Source: Stutzerimonas stutzeri (GTDB taxonomy: Bacteria; Pseudomonadota; Gammaproteobacteria; Pseudomonadales; Pseudomonadaceae). Taken from it: a DNA stretch of 64,000 bases. The DNA lies in contig NZ_JAAMQZ010000019.1 in NCBI RefSeq assembly GCF_013522825.1, positions 1 through 64,000 on the forward strand, written 5' to 3'. Each line of letters opens with the position of its first letter. Position 1 is the stretch's first letter. This document shows, one piece after another, positions 8,947 to 18,092 of the stretch. Made by a program: the position numbers and the translations under genes. The notes beneath the pieces are model-generated. The model saw nothing but the letters and a program-made list of their open reading frames with translations, did not search any database and was not told where the DNA came from.

Positions 8947-9897
8947 ATGTCCGTATTCACGCCACTTGAACAGCACGAACTGGAAGCCTTTCTGGCGCCT
9001 TTCCAACTGGGGCGCCTGCGCGACTTCCAGGGCATCGTTGCCGGCACCGAGAACAGCAACTTCTTCGTCAGCCTGGAGCGGGGTGAATACGTCCTCACGC
9101 TGATCGAGCGTGGACCAGTGCAGGATCTGCCGTTCTTCATCGAGCTGCTCGACGTGCTGCATCAGGCGCGCATCCCCGTGCCCCATGCCGTGCGCACCGC
9201 CGAAGGTGTGGCGCTGGGTACGCTGGCGGAAAAGCCCGCATTGCTGCAACCGCGCCTGCCGGGCCGGCACGTCACCTCGCCGAATGCCGCGCACTGCACG
9301 GAAGTCGGGCACCTGCTGGCGCGCATCCACCTGGCGACCCGCGAGCGGATTCTGGAGCGCCCCAGCGACCGTGGTCCGGACTGGATGCAGCGGGAGGGGC
9401 CGAGCCTGGCGCTGAACCTGCCCGACACGCAACTGCCACTGCTGCGCGATGGCCTGGCGGAAATCGCCGAGCTGAAGCCGAAGTTCCGCACCCTGCCCAG
9501 GGCCAACCTGCATGCCGACCTGTTCCGCGACAACGTGCTCTTCGAAGGCAGCCACCTGACCGGCGTGGTCGACTTCTACAACGCCTGCTCGGGGCCGATG
9601 CTCTATGACGTGGCGATTGCGGTGAACGACTGGTGCTCGCACCCCAACGGTGAAATCGACGAAGCGCGCAGCCGGCCCCTGCTGGCGGCCTATTCCGCCC
9701 TGCGCCGCTTCACCCCGGTCGAGGCCGAGCTCTGGCAGCCGATGCTGCGCATGGCCTGCGTGCGTTTCTGGCTTTCACGCCTGGTCGCCGCCCAGCAGAT
9801 TGCCGGCCAGCAGGTGCTGGTCAAGGACCCCGACGAGTTCCACCGCCTGCTGCGCGCGCGCCAGCATTTCCACAGCGCATTGCCGTTCGCCTTCTGA
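8947..9897 (+). CDS. thrB: Homoserine kinase (APH-fold type)
   Basis: 316-residue homoserine kinase of the aminoglycoside-phosphotransferase fold used by Pseudomonas, unrelated to the GHMP-type enzyme of E. coli. It phosphorylates L-homoserine in threonine biosynthesis in the cytoplasm. The N-lobe has GIVAGTENSNFFV (about 29-41). The catalytic loop is HADLFRDNVLFEG (about 191-203), with the metal-binding Asp in GVVDFYNA just after. GAGGAAGG precedes the ATG. The length and motif set are complete. Confidence 0.95.
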   Translation: MSVFTPLEQHELEAFLAPFQLGRLRDFQGIVAGTENSNFFVSLERGEYVLTLIERGPVQDLPFFIELLDVLHQARIPVPHAVRTAEGVALGTLAEKPALLQPRLPGRHVTSPNAAHCTEVGHLLARIHLATRERILERPSDRGPDWMQREGPSLALNLPDTQLPLLRDGLAEIAELKPKFRTLPRANLHADLFRDNVLFEGSHLTGVVDFYNACSGPMLYDVAIAVNDWCSHPNGEIDEARSRPLLAAYSALRRFTPVEAELWQPMLRMACVRFWLSRLVAAQQIAGQQVLVKDPDEFHRLLRARQHFHSALPFAF

Positions 9898-10075
9898 CAG
9901 GCAGGGAACATTTCCCCGCCGCCGGCGTCTGTCCTCTCCGCTTGTGGTCCTCCCGAGGAGTGCGGTTAAGATGAGCCACCTCGGCCATTCCTCACGCTTG
10001 TCAGGCTGACCACTCACCATCCTGATGCACCTGTGCCCTTGCGGGGCCGGTGGCATTGTCTTCAGGGAAACACGA

Positions 10076-11449
10076 ATGACTTCACGCTATGTAATCGATG
10101 CCTCGGTACACCCCAAGGGCAGCCTGGAAACGCTGTCGCAACGGGAAGTCCAGCAGCTGAGCGAAGCCGGCTCGGGCAGCACCTATGCACTGTTCCGCCA
10201 ATGCGCCCTGGCGATCCTCAATACCGGCGCACATATCGACAATGCCAAGACCATCCTCGAAGCCTATGAGGACTTCGAGGTGCGCATTCATCAGCAGGAC
10301 CGGGGCGTGCGCCTGGAACTGATCAACGCGCCCGCCGACGCCTTCGTCGATGGCCATATGATCGCCAGCACCCGCGAAATGCTGTTCAGCGCACTACGCG
10401 ACATCGTCTACACCGAAAACGAGCTGTGCAGCACGCGCATCGATCTGAGCACGTCCCAGGGCATCACCGACTATGTCTTCCACCTGCTGCGCAACGCCCG
10501 CACCCTGCATCCCGGCGCCGAGCCGAACATGGCCGTATGCTGGGGTGGACACTCGATCAGCAGCGAGGAATACCAGTACAGCAAGCGCGTCGGCCATGAA
10601 CTGGGCCTGCGCAACCTGAACATCTGCACCGGCTGCGGGCCGGGCGTGATGAAAGGCCCGATGAAAGGCGCCACCATCGCCCACGCCAAGCAACGCCTGG
10701 TCGGCGGGCGCTATCTGGGCCTGACCGAGCCGGGGATCATCGCCGCCGAGGCGCCGAACCCCATCGTCAACGAACTGGTGATCATGCCGGATATCGAGAA
10801 GCGCCTGGAGGCCTTCGTCCGCGTCGGCCACGGCATCATCATCTTCCCCGGCGGCGTCGGCACCGCCGAGGAGTTCCTCTATCTGCTCGGCATCCTGCTG
10901 CACCCGGACAACCAGGACATTCCCCTGCCGGTCATTCTCACCGGCCCGAGCGAAGCAGCACCCTATCTGCAGCAACTGCACGAATTCGTCGGCGCCACCC
11001 TGGGCGAGGCGGCCCAGCAGCGCTACCAGATCATCATCGACAATCCGGCCGAAGTGGCCAGGCAGATGGTCGAAGGACTGAAGGCGGTGAAGAATTTCCG
11101 CCGCGAACGCAACGACGCCTTCCATTTCAACTGGCTGCTGAAGATCGAGGAAAGCTTCCAGCACCCCTTCGACCCCACGCACGAGAACATGGCCAGCCTG
11201 CAACTGACCCGCGAGGTACCGCCCCATGAGCTGGCGGCCAACCTGCGCCGGGCCTTTTCCGGAATCGTCGCCGGCAACGTCAAGGACAAGGGCATCCGCC
11301 GTATCGAGCAGTTCGGGCGCTACGAAATCCATGGCGACCCGGCGATCATGAAACCGCTGGACGCGCTGTTGCAGGCCTTCGTCGCACAGCACCGGATGAA
11401 ATTGCCCGGTGGACGGCCCTACGAGCCCTGTTATCGCGTGGTGAGCTGA
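10076..11449 (+). CDS. ppnN: Pyrimidine/purine nucleotide 5'-monophosphate nucleosidase
   Basis: 457-residue cytoplasmic enzyme of the YgdH/PpnN family, which hydrolyses the N-glycosidic bond of nucleoside monophosphates to base plus ribose 5-phosphate and, in E. coli, is activated by (p)ppGpp. An N-terminal DUF4478-like region (about 1-110) precedes the LOG-type core, with GGHSISSEEY (about 162), GCGPGVMKGPMKGA (about 186) and the hallmark PGGVGTAEEF (about 256-265). A C-terminal DUF3412-like domain follows (from about 330). An upstream in-frame ATG at 10025 would add 17 residues unlike the family; MTSRYVIDASVHP at 10076 is the expected N-terminus. Confidence 0.93.
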   Translation: MTSRYVIDASVHPKGSLETLSQREVQQLSEAGSGSTYALFRQCALAILNTGAHIDNAKTILEAYEDFEVRIHQQDRGVRLELINAPADAFVDGHMIASTREMLFSALRDIVYTENELCSTRIDLSTSQGITDYVFHLLRNARTLHPGAEPNMAVCWGGHSISSEEYQYSKRVGHELGLRNLNICTGCGPGVMKGPMKGATIAHAKQRLVGGRYLGLTEPGIIAAEAPNPIVNELVIMPDIEKRLEAFVRVGHGIIIFPGGVGTAEEFLYLLGILLHPDNQDIPLPVILTGPSEAAPYLQQLHEFVGATLGEAAQQRYQIIIDNPAEVARQMVEGLKAVKNFRRERNDAFHFNWLLKIEESFQHPFDPTHENMASLQLTREVPPHELAANLRRAFSGIVAGNVKDKGIRRIEQFGRYEIHGDPAIMKPLDALLQAFVAQHRMKLPGGRPYEPCYRVVS

Positions 11450-11454
11450 ACCTA

Positions 11455-11945
11455 CGGGTCACGACGCTCCACCGACCCGACGAACGGGCGGTCAGACTCG
11501 CTGAGAGCCGCGCTTTGCTTGTCGGATTACGAGACCGGATCGTCGGATTACGCCTTCGGCTAATCCGACCTACAAAGGCCGGCTCTGCGCTGTGTAGGTC
11601 GGGTCACGCTTCACCGACCCGACGAGCGGGCGGGCGGACTCGCCGAGAGCCGCGCTTTGCTCGTCGTATTACGAGACCGGATCGTCAGATTACGCCTTCG
11701 GCTAATCCGACCTACAAAGGCCGGCTCTGCGCTGTGTAGGTCGGGTCACGCTTCACCGACCCGACGAGCGGGCGGTCAGACTCGCTGAGAGCCGGCGCTT
11801 TGCTCGTCGGATTACGAGACCGGATCGTCGGATTACGCCTTCGGCTAATCCGACCTACAACGGTCGGCTCTGCGCTGTGTAGGTCGGGTCGCGCTTCATC
11901 GACCCGACGAGCGGGCGGTCAGACTCGCTGAGAGTCTGGACGTTA
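11455..11945. repeat. Tandem array of a 142-bp unit (about 3.4 copies) with REP palindromes
   Basis: The word GAGAGCC/GAGAGTC recurs at 11503, 11645, 11787 and 11930, giving a period of 142, 142 and 143 bp. Each unit contains GTCGGATTACGCC-TTCGGC-TAATCCGACCTAC, a REP-like palindrome, plus GTGTAGGTCGGGTCACGCTTCACCGACCCGACGAGCGGG, a second dyad. Units are nearly identical with a few point differences (for example TCGTATTACG and TCAGATTACG in copy 2). The array fills the whole 498-bp gap between ppnN and nrdJb. No gene is credible here. Confidence 0.92.
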
Positions 11946-11947
11946 GC

Positions 11948-12643
11948 TCAACCGCACTTGGAATTGCCGCAGTTGAGGCAGGTGGCGCAGCCGTCCATCT
12001 GCACCACGGCCTGGGTACTGCACTTGTTGCACAGCTGGGCGCCGGCGGGGAAGCCGTCGCCCGGCTCAAGGGCCACGGCGCCCTGGCTGGCTTCATAGGC
12101 GGCACGCTTCTCGGCCAGGTACTTGAGCTGGGTTTCGTCCAGCGCCTGGCCTTCGAGCATGCCAATGGCGATCAGATGGCGCTCCAGCACGCCGCCGATC
12201 TCGGCGACGATGGACGGCATGTAGACGCCGCCCTTCTTCAGGTAACCGCCACGCGGGTCGAACACCGCCTTCAACTCTTCCACCAGGAAGGTGCAGTCAC
12301 CGCCTTTGCGGAACACCGCCGACATGATGCGGGTGAGGGCAACGATCCACTGGAAGTGGTCCATGTTCTTCGAATTGATGAAGATCTCGAACGGGCGGCG
12401 CTGCTCGTGCTGCGTGCCGGCGTTGAGCACGATGTCGTTGACGGTGACGTAGAGCGCGTGCTCGAACAGCGGCGACTTGATCTTGTAGGTCATGCCGATC
12501 AGTGTTTCCGGGCGCTGCAGGCTCTCGTCCATCTCTACCACGGGCTTGCCAGCGGGTTGCGGCTCGGCGGGCGCGATAGGGCGTTCGAGGGTTTCATCGA
12601 CGACCTTGAAGCCCTTGATGCGCTGAGTGATCTTTACGGTCAT
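11948..12643 (-). CDS. nrdJb: Class II ribonucleotide reductase, C-terminal subunit NrdJb (TSCPD domain)
   Basis: 231-residue protein that supplies the C-terminal part of the adenosylcobalamin-dependent ribonucleotide reductase, split off as a separate chain in Pseudomonas. It carries the TSCPD domain (about 30-150) and a cysteine-rich tail with CNKC...C..C..C at the extreme C-terminus, where redox-active cysteines reduce the active-site disulfide of NrdJa. Two in-frame ATGs are possible. The second, at 12643, has GGAG 6 nt upstream (the GGAG lies inside the first ATG's codons), so it is preferred over 12655. It lies 52 bp downstream of nrdJa. Confidence 0.9.
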   Translation of the reverse strand: MTVKITQRIKGFKVVDETLERPIAPAEPQPAGKPVVEMDESLQRPETLIGMTYKIKSPLFEHALYVTVNDIVLNAGTQHEQRRPFEIFINSKNMDHFQWIVALTRIMSAVFRKGGDCTFLVEELKAVFDPRGGYLKKGGVYMPSIVAEIGGVLERHLIAIGMLEGQALDETQLKYLAEKRAAYEASQGAVALEPGDGFPAGAQLCNKCSTQAVVQMDGCATCLNCGNSKCG

Positions 12644-12695
12644 TGTGTTCTCCATCCGGGCGGCGGGCCGCCCGGCTAACGTCAGGTGGGCCGGC

Positions 12696-14846
12696 TCAGT
12701 ACTTGCCGTAATAGCCTTCTTTGAGGGCGTCGAAGAGGTTGGCGGCGCTGTTCACCTCGCCGTCGTATTCCACTTCCTGGTTGCCCTTGAGCTCGACCAC
12801 GCTGCCGTCTTCGAGGGTGAAGCGGTAGAGGGTCTTCTCCAGGTCGGCTTCCTTGACCAGCACGCCCTGGAAGGCCGCCGGGTTGAAGCGGAAGGTGGTG
12901 CAGCCCTTGAGGCCCTGGCGCCAGGCGTAGCGGTAAATATCCTTGAACGCCTCGAACGGGTAGTCGGTGGGCACGTTGGCGGTCTTGGAGATCGACGAAT
13001 CGACCCATTTCTGCGCGGCGGCCTGGATATCGACATGCTGCGTCGGGGTGATGTCATCGGCAGTGATGAAATAGTCCGGCAGCTTCTCGCCCGGCTCCTG
13101 GGAGCCCGGCTTGGCGCGCTCGTTGATCAGCGTGCGGTAGGCCAGCAGCTCGTAGCTGTAGACCTCGATCTTTTCCTTGGCCTTGCGCCCTGCGCGGATC
13201 AGGTTGCGCGAGTAGTGGTGGGCGAAGCTCGGCTCGATGCCATTGGAGGCGTTGTTGGCCAGGCTCAGGCTGATGGTGCCGGTGGGTGCGATGGAGCTGT
13301 GGTGAGTGAAGCGCGCGCCCTGTTCGGCCAGCGCCTCGATCAGCTCGGGCGCGTATTCGGCGATCTTCTGCATGTAGCGCGAATACCTGGCGTGCAGCAC
13401 ACGGCCCGGCACCTGATCGCCGACCTGGTAGCCGTCCTTCTTCATCTCCGGGCGCTTGCGCAGCATCTCGGCGGTGACTTCGAAGGACTCGGCAAGCAGC
13501 GGCGCAGGGCCTTTCTCGCGGGACAGTTCAAGCGCCACCTGCCAGCCGACCAGAGCCATTTCGCGGGCGACTTCTTCGGTGAACACGCAGGCTTCCGGGC
13601 TGCCATAACGCAGCTTGAGCAGAGTCAGGGCCGAGCCGAGACCAAGGAAGCCCATGCCGTGGCGGCGCTTGTGCTCGATCTCGTGACGCTGGCGTGCCAG
13701 AGGCAGGCCGTTGATTTCCACGACGTTGTCGAGCATGCGGGTGAACAGGCGCACCACCTCGCGGTATTTGTCCCAGTCGAAGCGCGCATCTTCGCCGAAG
13801 GGGTCGATGACGAAGCGGGTCAGGTTGATCGAGCCCAGCAGGCAGGAGCCGTAGGGCGGCAGCGGCTGTTCGCCGCAGGGGTTGGTCGCCCGGATCGCCT
13901 CGCACCACCAGTTGTTGTTCAACTGGTTGACGCGGTCGATGAGGATGAAGCCCGGCTCGGCGTAGTCGTAGGTGGAGACCATGATCATGTCCCACAGGTG
14001 CCGCGCCTTGACCCGGCCATAGATCTTGCAGGCCACCAGGCCGTCCTCGCGAACGATGTAGCCTTCGTGGGTCGGCCATTCGCGCCAGACCACCTGCTCG
14101 GGGTCATCCAGGTCCAGCTCGGCCTTTTCCTTGAGGTGCAGCGGGAAGATCAGCGGCCAGTCGCCGTCGGCTTCGACCGCCTGCATGAACTCGTCGGTGA
14201 TCAGCAGGCTGAGGTTGAACTGGCGCAGGCGGCCATCCTCGCGCTTGGCGCGGATGAATTCGCGCACGTCCGGATGGCCGACGTCGAAGGTGCCCATCTG
14301 CGCGCCACGGCGACCGCCGGCGGAGCTGACGGTGAAGCACATCTTGTCGAAGATATCCATGAACGACAGCGGCCCGCTGGTATGCGCGCCGGCACCCGAA
14401 ACGAAGGAGCCGCGCGGGCGCAGGGTGCTGAATTCGTAACCGATGCCGCAGCCGGCCTTGAGCGTCAGCCCGGCCTCGTGGACCTTGCCGAGAATCTCGT
14501 CCATCGAGTCGTCGATGGTGCCGGACACGGTGCAGTTGATGGTCGAGGTCGCCGGCTTGTAGTCCTGCGCGCCGGCGTTGGAAATGATCCGCCCGGCCGG
14601 GATGGCGCCGTTACGCAGCGCCCAGAGGAACTGCTGATACCAGAGTTCGCGCGTATCCTGCGCTTCCACTTCGGCCAGCGCCCGTGCCACCCGCTGCCAA
14701 GTGGCGTCTACGTCCGCATCGACCGCCGCGCCATCCTTGCTGGTAAGGCGGTATTTCTGCGCCCAGATATCCTCGGAGGCCACCTGCAGGGGAATGCTGG
14801 AAGTGGTTGTGCTCTCTGCCGCGACCGGCCCGCCCGTCTTCGCCAT
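12696..14846 (-). CDS. nrdJa: Adenosylcobalamin-dependent (class II) ribonucleotide reductase, catalytic subunit NrdJa
   Basis: About 716 residues. It makes deoxyribonucleotides with a B12-generated thiyl radical and so works with or without oxygen. The catalytic triad motif NPCGEQPLPPYGSC holds the Asn-Cys-Glu residues. The first redox cysteine lies in TINCTVSGTI, and the phosphate-binding stretch is SIAPTGTISL. The redox-active tail is missing because it is encoded by nrdJb just downstream. The frame is open to 14918, but MAKTGGPVAAEST at 14846 with GAGG 10 nt upstream is the likelier start. No cobalamin riboswitch is recognisable upstream. Confidence 0.93.
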   Translation of the reverse strand: MAKTGGPVAAESTTTSSIPLQVASEDIWAQKYRLTSKDGAAVDADVDATWQRVARALAEVEAQDTRELWYQQFLWALRNGAIPAGRIISNAGAQDYKPATSTINCTVSGTIDDSMDEILGKVHEAGLTLKAGCGIGYEFSTLRPRGSFVSGAGAHTSGPLSFMDIFDKMCFTVSSAGGRRGAQMGTFDVGHPDVREFIRAKREDGRLRQFNLSLLITDEFMQAVEADGDWPLIFPLHLKEKAELDLDDPEQVVWREWPTHEGYIVREDGLVACKIYGRVKARHLWDMIMVSTYDYAEPGFILIDRVNQLNNNWWCEAIRATNPCGEQPLPPYGSCLLGSINLTRFVIDPFGEDARFDWDKYREVVRLFTRMLDNVVEINGLPLARQRHEIEHKRRHGMGFLGLGSALTLLKLRYGSPEACVFTEEVAREMALVGWQVALELSREKGPAPLLAESFEVTAEMLRKRPEMKKDGYQVGDQVPGRVLHARYSRYMQKIAEYAPELIEALAEQGARFTHHSSIAPTGTISLSLANNASNGIEPSFAHHYSRNLIRAGRKAKEKIEVYSYELLAYRTLINERAKPGSQEPGEKLPDYFITADDITPTQHVDIQAAAQKWVDSSISKTANVPTDYPFEAFKDIYRYAWRQGLKGCTTFRFNPAAFQGVLVKEADLEKTLYRFTLEDGSVVELKGNQEVEYDGEVNSAANLFDALKEGYYGKY

Positions 14847-15010
14847 GCGCTGCGCATCCTCGTGTCGTATGGGAAAAATCGAAACGCGAAGCTTATGCCA
14901 TGCCGGCGAGAATGGCACCTGACGGTTATCAATCTACCCCACAGGTACGCATGAAAATGACGCATTCCGGATCAGTGGCACGCAGGTCTGCGCGATCACG
15001 AAACAGCCTG

Positions 15011-15982
15011 TCAGAGCGACTCCAGGCACTGTGCCAGGGTTGTGCCCAGTTCCTCGACCAGCCGCTCGTAGCCCTGGGCATCCACCGGCAAACCCACGCC
15101 CAGCACATCCAGTTCGGCCATTTTCACCGGCAGACCGCTGGTCAGGGTTGCGGCCAGGCGCGGGCGGGCGGGGGGTTCACTGAATACGCAGCTGGGGCCG
15201 GCCTGCTGCAGACGCTGGCGCATGGCCGCGACGTGGCGCGCCCCCGGCTGCACCTCGCCGCTGGCGCTGAACACGCCCGTATGGCGCAGGCCATAGGCGG
15301 CTTCGAAGTAATCGTAGGCCTGGTGGAAGACGAAGAAGGGTTTGCTCTGCACGCCGGCAAGGCGCTGCTTGAGACGCTGATCCAGCGCCGCGAGGCGTTC
15401 GGCGAATGCCGCGCTGTTCGAGCGGTAGCGTTCGGCATTGGCCGGGTCGGCGGCAGCGAAATCACCAGCCATGCGCTCGGCGATCACCCGCGCATTGGCC
15501 GGCAGCAGCCAGAGATGGGCATCGAGACTGCCAGGGCGATGGTCGTGGTCATGCTCGTCGGCATACGCAGGCCCATGATCGTGATCGTGATCGTGATCGT
15601 GATCGTGATCGGCATGCTCGTGCTGATCGTCATGGGCATCGCCGAAATGCCGCAGCGTCAGCCCCGGCAGCTCCTGTATGGCGAGGCTCGGACCTTTGCG
15701 CCCGCTCAGCGCACGCGGCAGGAAATTCTCCAGATCGGGGCCGATCCAGTAGAGCAGCGTGGCCTCCTGCAGACGCCGCACGTCGGATGGGCGCAGCGCG
15801 TAATGGTGCGCCGAAGCATTGGCCGGGAGCAGAACATCCGGCTCACCGGTGCCATCCTGCACGGCGGCGGCAATCAGCTGCAGCGGCTTGATGCTGGTCA
15901 GCACCTGGATCTCGGCATGAGCGGGCGCTGCGCCGATAACCAGCGCAGCTACTAATAGGGGAAAGGTGAAAAGACGAATCAC
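15011..15982 (-). CDS. znuA: Zinc ABC transporter, periplasmic binding protein ZnuA
   Basis: About 323 residues. The signal peptide [20 protein letters not shown] is followed by the mature start [13 protein letters not shown]. It is a cluster A-I metal-binding protein that captures Zn2+ for ZnuBC. A histidine/aspartate-rich loop ([12 protein letters not shown] and flanking His, residues about 120-155) is typical of zinc ZnuA. Conserved ligands include His in [13 protein letters not shown], His in [12 protein letters not shown] and His in [10 protein letters not shown]. No ATG is available; the GTG at 15982 has GAG 8 nt upstream and is preferred over the GTG at 15991. It is divergent from zur-znuC-znuB. 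Confidence 0.92.
   Translation of the reverse strand: MIRLFTFPLLVAALVIGAAPAHAEIQVLTSIKPLQLIAAAVQDGTGEPDVLLPANASAHHYALRPSDVRRLQEATLLYWIGPDLENFLPRALSGRKGPSLAIQELPGLTLRHFGDAHDDQHEHADHDHDHDHDHDHGPAYADEHDHDHRPGSLDAHLWLLPANARVIAERMAGDFAAADPANAERYRSNSAAFAERLAALDQRLKQRLAGVQSKPFFVFHQAYDYFEAAYGLRHTGVFSASGEVQPGARHVAAMRQRLQQAGPSCVFSEPPARPRLAATLTSGLPVKMAELDVLGVGLPVDAQGYERLVEELGTTLAQCLESL
15577..15612. repeat. Hexanucleotide microsatellite (GATCGT)5-6 inside znuA
   Basis: Five exact GATCGT units followed by GATCGG. In the znuA frame they encode alternating Asp-His residues of the metal-binding loop. Because the unit is 6 bp, slippage would change loop length without breaking the frame. Confidence 0.95.
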
Positions 15983-16006
15983 GGGCAGCACTCGCAGGTG
16001 TGAATT

Positions 16007-16019
16007 GGTACATAATAAC
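16007..16019. promoter_or_regulatory. Possible Zur box between znuA and zur
   Basis: GGTACATAATAAC matches 9 of 13 positions of the core GTTATAATATAAC expected for a gammaproteobacterial Zur operator. It lies in the short divergent promoter region, so one site could control both znuA and zur-znuCB. The match is imperfect. Confidence 0.45.
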
Positions 16020-16030
16020 GTCTCTCCACT

Positions 16031-16531
16031 ATGACGTCGCTGACCATGTCCAAAACTCCGCTGGCCTGCACGCCACACGATCACGATCACTGCGTCAGCC
16101 ATGCGCTGGCCGAAGCCGATACGCTCTGCGCGCGCCAGGGCGTGCGCCTGACCGCCCTGCGCAAGCGCGTGCTGGAACTGGTCTGGCAGAGCCACAAACC
16201 GCTTGGCGCCTACGACATCCTCGCCGTGCTGAGCGAGCAGGACGGTCGCCGTGCGGCGCCGCCGACGGTCTACCGGGCGCTGGATTTCCTTTTGGAAAAC
16301 GGCCTGGTGCATCGCATCGCCTCGCTCAACGCCTTTATCGGCTGCACCCGTCCCGAGCATCCGCACCAGGGCCAGTTCCTCATCTGCCGCAACTGCCACA
16401 CCGCCATCGAGATGGAGCAGCCGGCGATTGCCGAGGCCATCGTTGCCGCCGCGCGCACGGTGGATTTCAGCGTCGAGGGCCAGACCGTGGAAGTGGTCGG
16501 CCTGTGCGCACCCTGCCGGCGCGCGGCATGA
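16031..16531 (+). CDS. zur: Zinc uptake regulator (Fur family)
   Basis: 166-residue Fur-family repressor that senses cytoplasmic zinc and shuts off znu genes. The N-terminal winged helix includes [16 protein letters not shown] and [18 protein letters not shown]. The C-terminal dimerisation domain has structural zinc cysteines (CRNCH and CAPC) and HPHQG. An N-terminal His-rich HDHDHC is extra metal-binding sequence. A second ATG at 16046 (MSKTPLACT) is possible; neither start has a strong ribosome site. Its stop overlaps the znuC start by 4 bp, so the regulator is in the operon it controls. Confidence 0.92.
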   Translation: MTSLTMSKTPLACTPHDHDHCVSHALAEADTLCARQGVRLTALRKRVLELVWQSHKPLGAYDILAVLSEQDGRRAAPPTVYRALDFLLENGLVHRIASLNAFIGCTRPEHPHQGQFLICRNCHTAIEMEQPAIAEAIVAAARTVDFSVEGQTVEVVGLCAPCRRAA

Positions 16532-17298
16532 ACGAGGCATTGCTGCGGCTGGAGGACATCCACGTGCGCTTCGCCAGCCAGAACGTGCTGGAAGGCGCGC
16601 AGTTGCAGGTGCATCGCGGCGAGATCGTCACCCTGATCGGCCCCAACGGCGCCGGCAAGACCACCCTGGTGCGCGTGGTGCTGGGCCTGCTCAAGCCCGA
16701 TCGCGGCCAGGTCTGGCGGCAACCGAAACTGCGCATCGGCTATATGCCGCAGAAGCTGCATGTGGACGCCACCCTGCCGCTGTCGGTGCTGCGTTTCCTG
16801 CGCCTGGTGCCGGGCGTGGAGCGTACCCGTGCCCTGGCAGCACTCGAAGAGGTGGGCGCCGGGCATGTCATCGACAGCCCGCTGCAACGGATTTCCGGTG
16901 GCGAGATGCAGCGCGTGCTGCTGGCCCGCGCCCTGCTGCGCGAACCGCAGCTGCTGGTACTGGACGAGCCGGTGCAGGGCGTCGACGTGGCCGGCCAGGC
17001 CGAGCTGTACCGGCTGATCGGCGTCTTGCGCGAGCGCCATGGCTGCGGCGTGCTGATGGTGTCCCACGACCTGCATCTGGTGATGAGCGCTACCGACCAG
17101 GTGGTCTGCCTGAATCGCCACGTCTGCTGTTCGGGGCATCCCGAGCAGGTCAGCAGCGACCCGGCCTTCGTCGAGCTGTTCGGCCAGGATGCACGCAGCC
17201 TGGCGATCTACCACCACCAGCACGATCACAGCCACGACCTGCATGGCAGCGTGGTGGTCGGCAAACCCCACGTCCACGGCCCCAATTGCAAGCATTGA
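16528..17298 (+). CDS. znuC: Zinc ABC transporter ATP-binding protein ZnuC
   Basis: 256-residue ATPase. Walker A is GPNGAGKTT (about 38-46), the signature is [15 protein letters not shown], Walker B is [12 protein letters not shown], and the switch His is in [12 protein letters not shown] His-rich C-terminus ([12 protein letters not shown] and [11 protein letters not shown]) is typical of zinc transporters. It energises import through ZnuB. Translation is coupled to zur by an ATGA overlap, and znuB follows 5 bp after the stop. Confidence 0.95.
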   Translation: MNEALLRLEDIHVRFASQNVLEGAQLQVHRGEIVTLIGPNGAGKTTLVRVVLGLLKPDRGQVWRQPKLRIGYMPQKLHVDATLPLSVLRFLRLVPGVERTRALAALEEVGAGHVIDSPLQRISGGEMQRVLLARALLREPQLLVLDEPVQGVDVAGQAELYRLIGVLRERHGCGVLMVSHDLHLVMSATDQVVCLNRHVCCSGHPEQVSSDPAFVELFGQDARSLAIYHHQHDHSHDLHGSVVVGKPHVHGPNCKH

Positions 17299-17303
17299 TC
17301 GAC

Positions 17304-18089
17304 ATGCCCGACTTCCTTCTCAACGCCCTGCTCGCCGGACTCGCCCTGGCGCTGGTGGCTGGCCCGCTCGGCTCCTTCGTGGTCTGGCGACGCATGGCCT
17401 ATTTCGGCGACACCCTGTCCCACGCCGCGCTGTTCGGCGTCGCCCTCGGGCTGATGCTGGACGTCAACCTGACCCTGGCGGTGACGGTCGGCTGCGTGCT
17501 GCTCGCCCTGCTGCTGGTCACACTGCAGCAGCGCCAGCCGCTGGCCTCGGACACTCTGCTGGGCATCCTCGCCCACAGCACGCTGTCGCTGGGCCTGGTG
17601 TCGCTGAGCTTCATGGACGACGTGCGCATCGACCTGATGGGCTATCTGTTCGGCGACCTGCTGGCGGTCGGCCCAACGGACCTGGCCTGGATCGTCGGCG
17701 GCAGCGCGCTGGTGCTGCTGATGCTGATTCCGCTGTGGCGACCGCTGCTGGCGATCACCGTGCACGAGGAACTGGCCAGGGTCGAGGGCCTGCCGGTGGC
17801 GGCGATCCGCCTGGCGCTGATGCTGCTGATCGCCGTGGTCATCGCGGTGGCGATGAAGATCGTCGGCGTGCTGCTGATCACCTCCCTGCTGATCATCCCC
17901 GCCGCCGCCGCGCAGCGCCATGCCCGCACCCCGGAGCAGATGGCCCTCGGCGCGAGCCTCTTGGGCATCGTCGCGGTGTGCCTGGGGCTGGCGCTGTCGT
18001 GGTTCGAGGACACCCCGGCCGGGCCGTCCATCGTGGTCAGCGCCGCCGCGCTGTTCCTGCTCAGCTTCGCCTGGCCGAAGCGCGCCTGA
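17304..18089 (+). CDS. znuB: Zinc ABC transporter permease ZnuB
   Basis: 261-residue polytopic inner-membrane protein of the ABC-3 (FecCD-like metal) permease family. It has about eight hydrophobic segments, starting with FLLNALLAGLALALVAGPLGSF. Conserved features include MAYFGDTLSHAALFGVALG, the site of coupling to ZnuC, and VGVLLITSLLIIPAAAA. It begins 5 bp after znuC and is followed 3 bp later by a small metallopeptidase gene on the same transcript. Confidence 0.95.
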   Translation: MPDFLLNALLAGLALALVAGPLGSFVVWRRMAYFGDTLSHAALFGVALGLMLDVNLTLAVTVGCVLLALLLVTLQQRQPLASDTLLGILAHSTLSLGLVSLSFMDDVRIDLMGYLFGDLLAVGPTDLAWIVGGSALVLLMLIPLWRPLLAITVHEELARVEGLPVAAIRLALMLLIAVVIAVAMKIVGVLLITSLLIIPAAAAQRHARTPEQMALGASLLGIVAVCLGLALSWFEDTPAGPSIVVSAAALFLLSFAWPKRA

Positions 18090-18092
18090 GCC

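Noticed and set aside
11455..11945. CRISPR array
   Set aside because: The repeated unit is 142 bp with no short repeat/variable spacer structure and no cas genes nearby.
12627..14954. Open frame of 775 codons on the plus strand
   Set aside because: Antisense shadow of nrdJa; the minus strand holds the NPCGE active site.
14847..15010. Cobalamin riboswitch upstream of nrdJa
   Set aside because: The gap is too short and no B12-box-like sequence was recognised.
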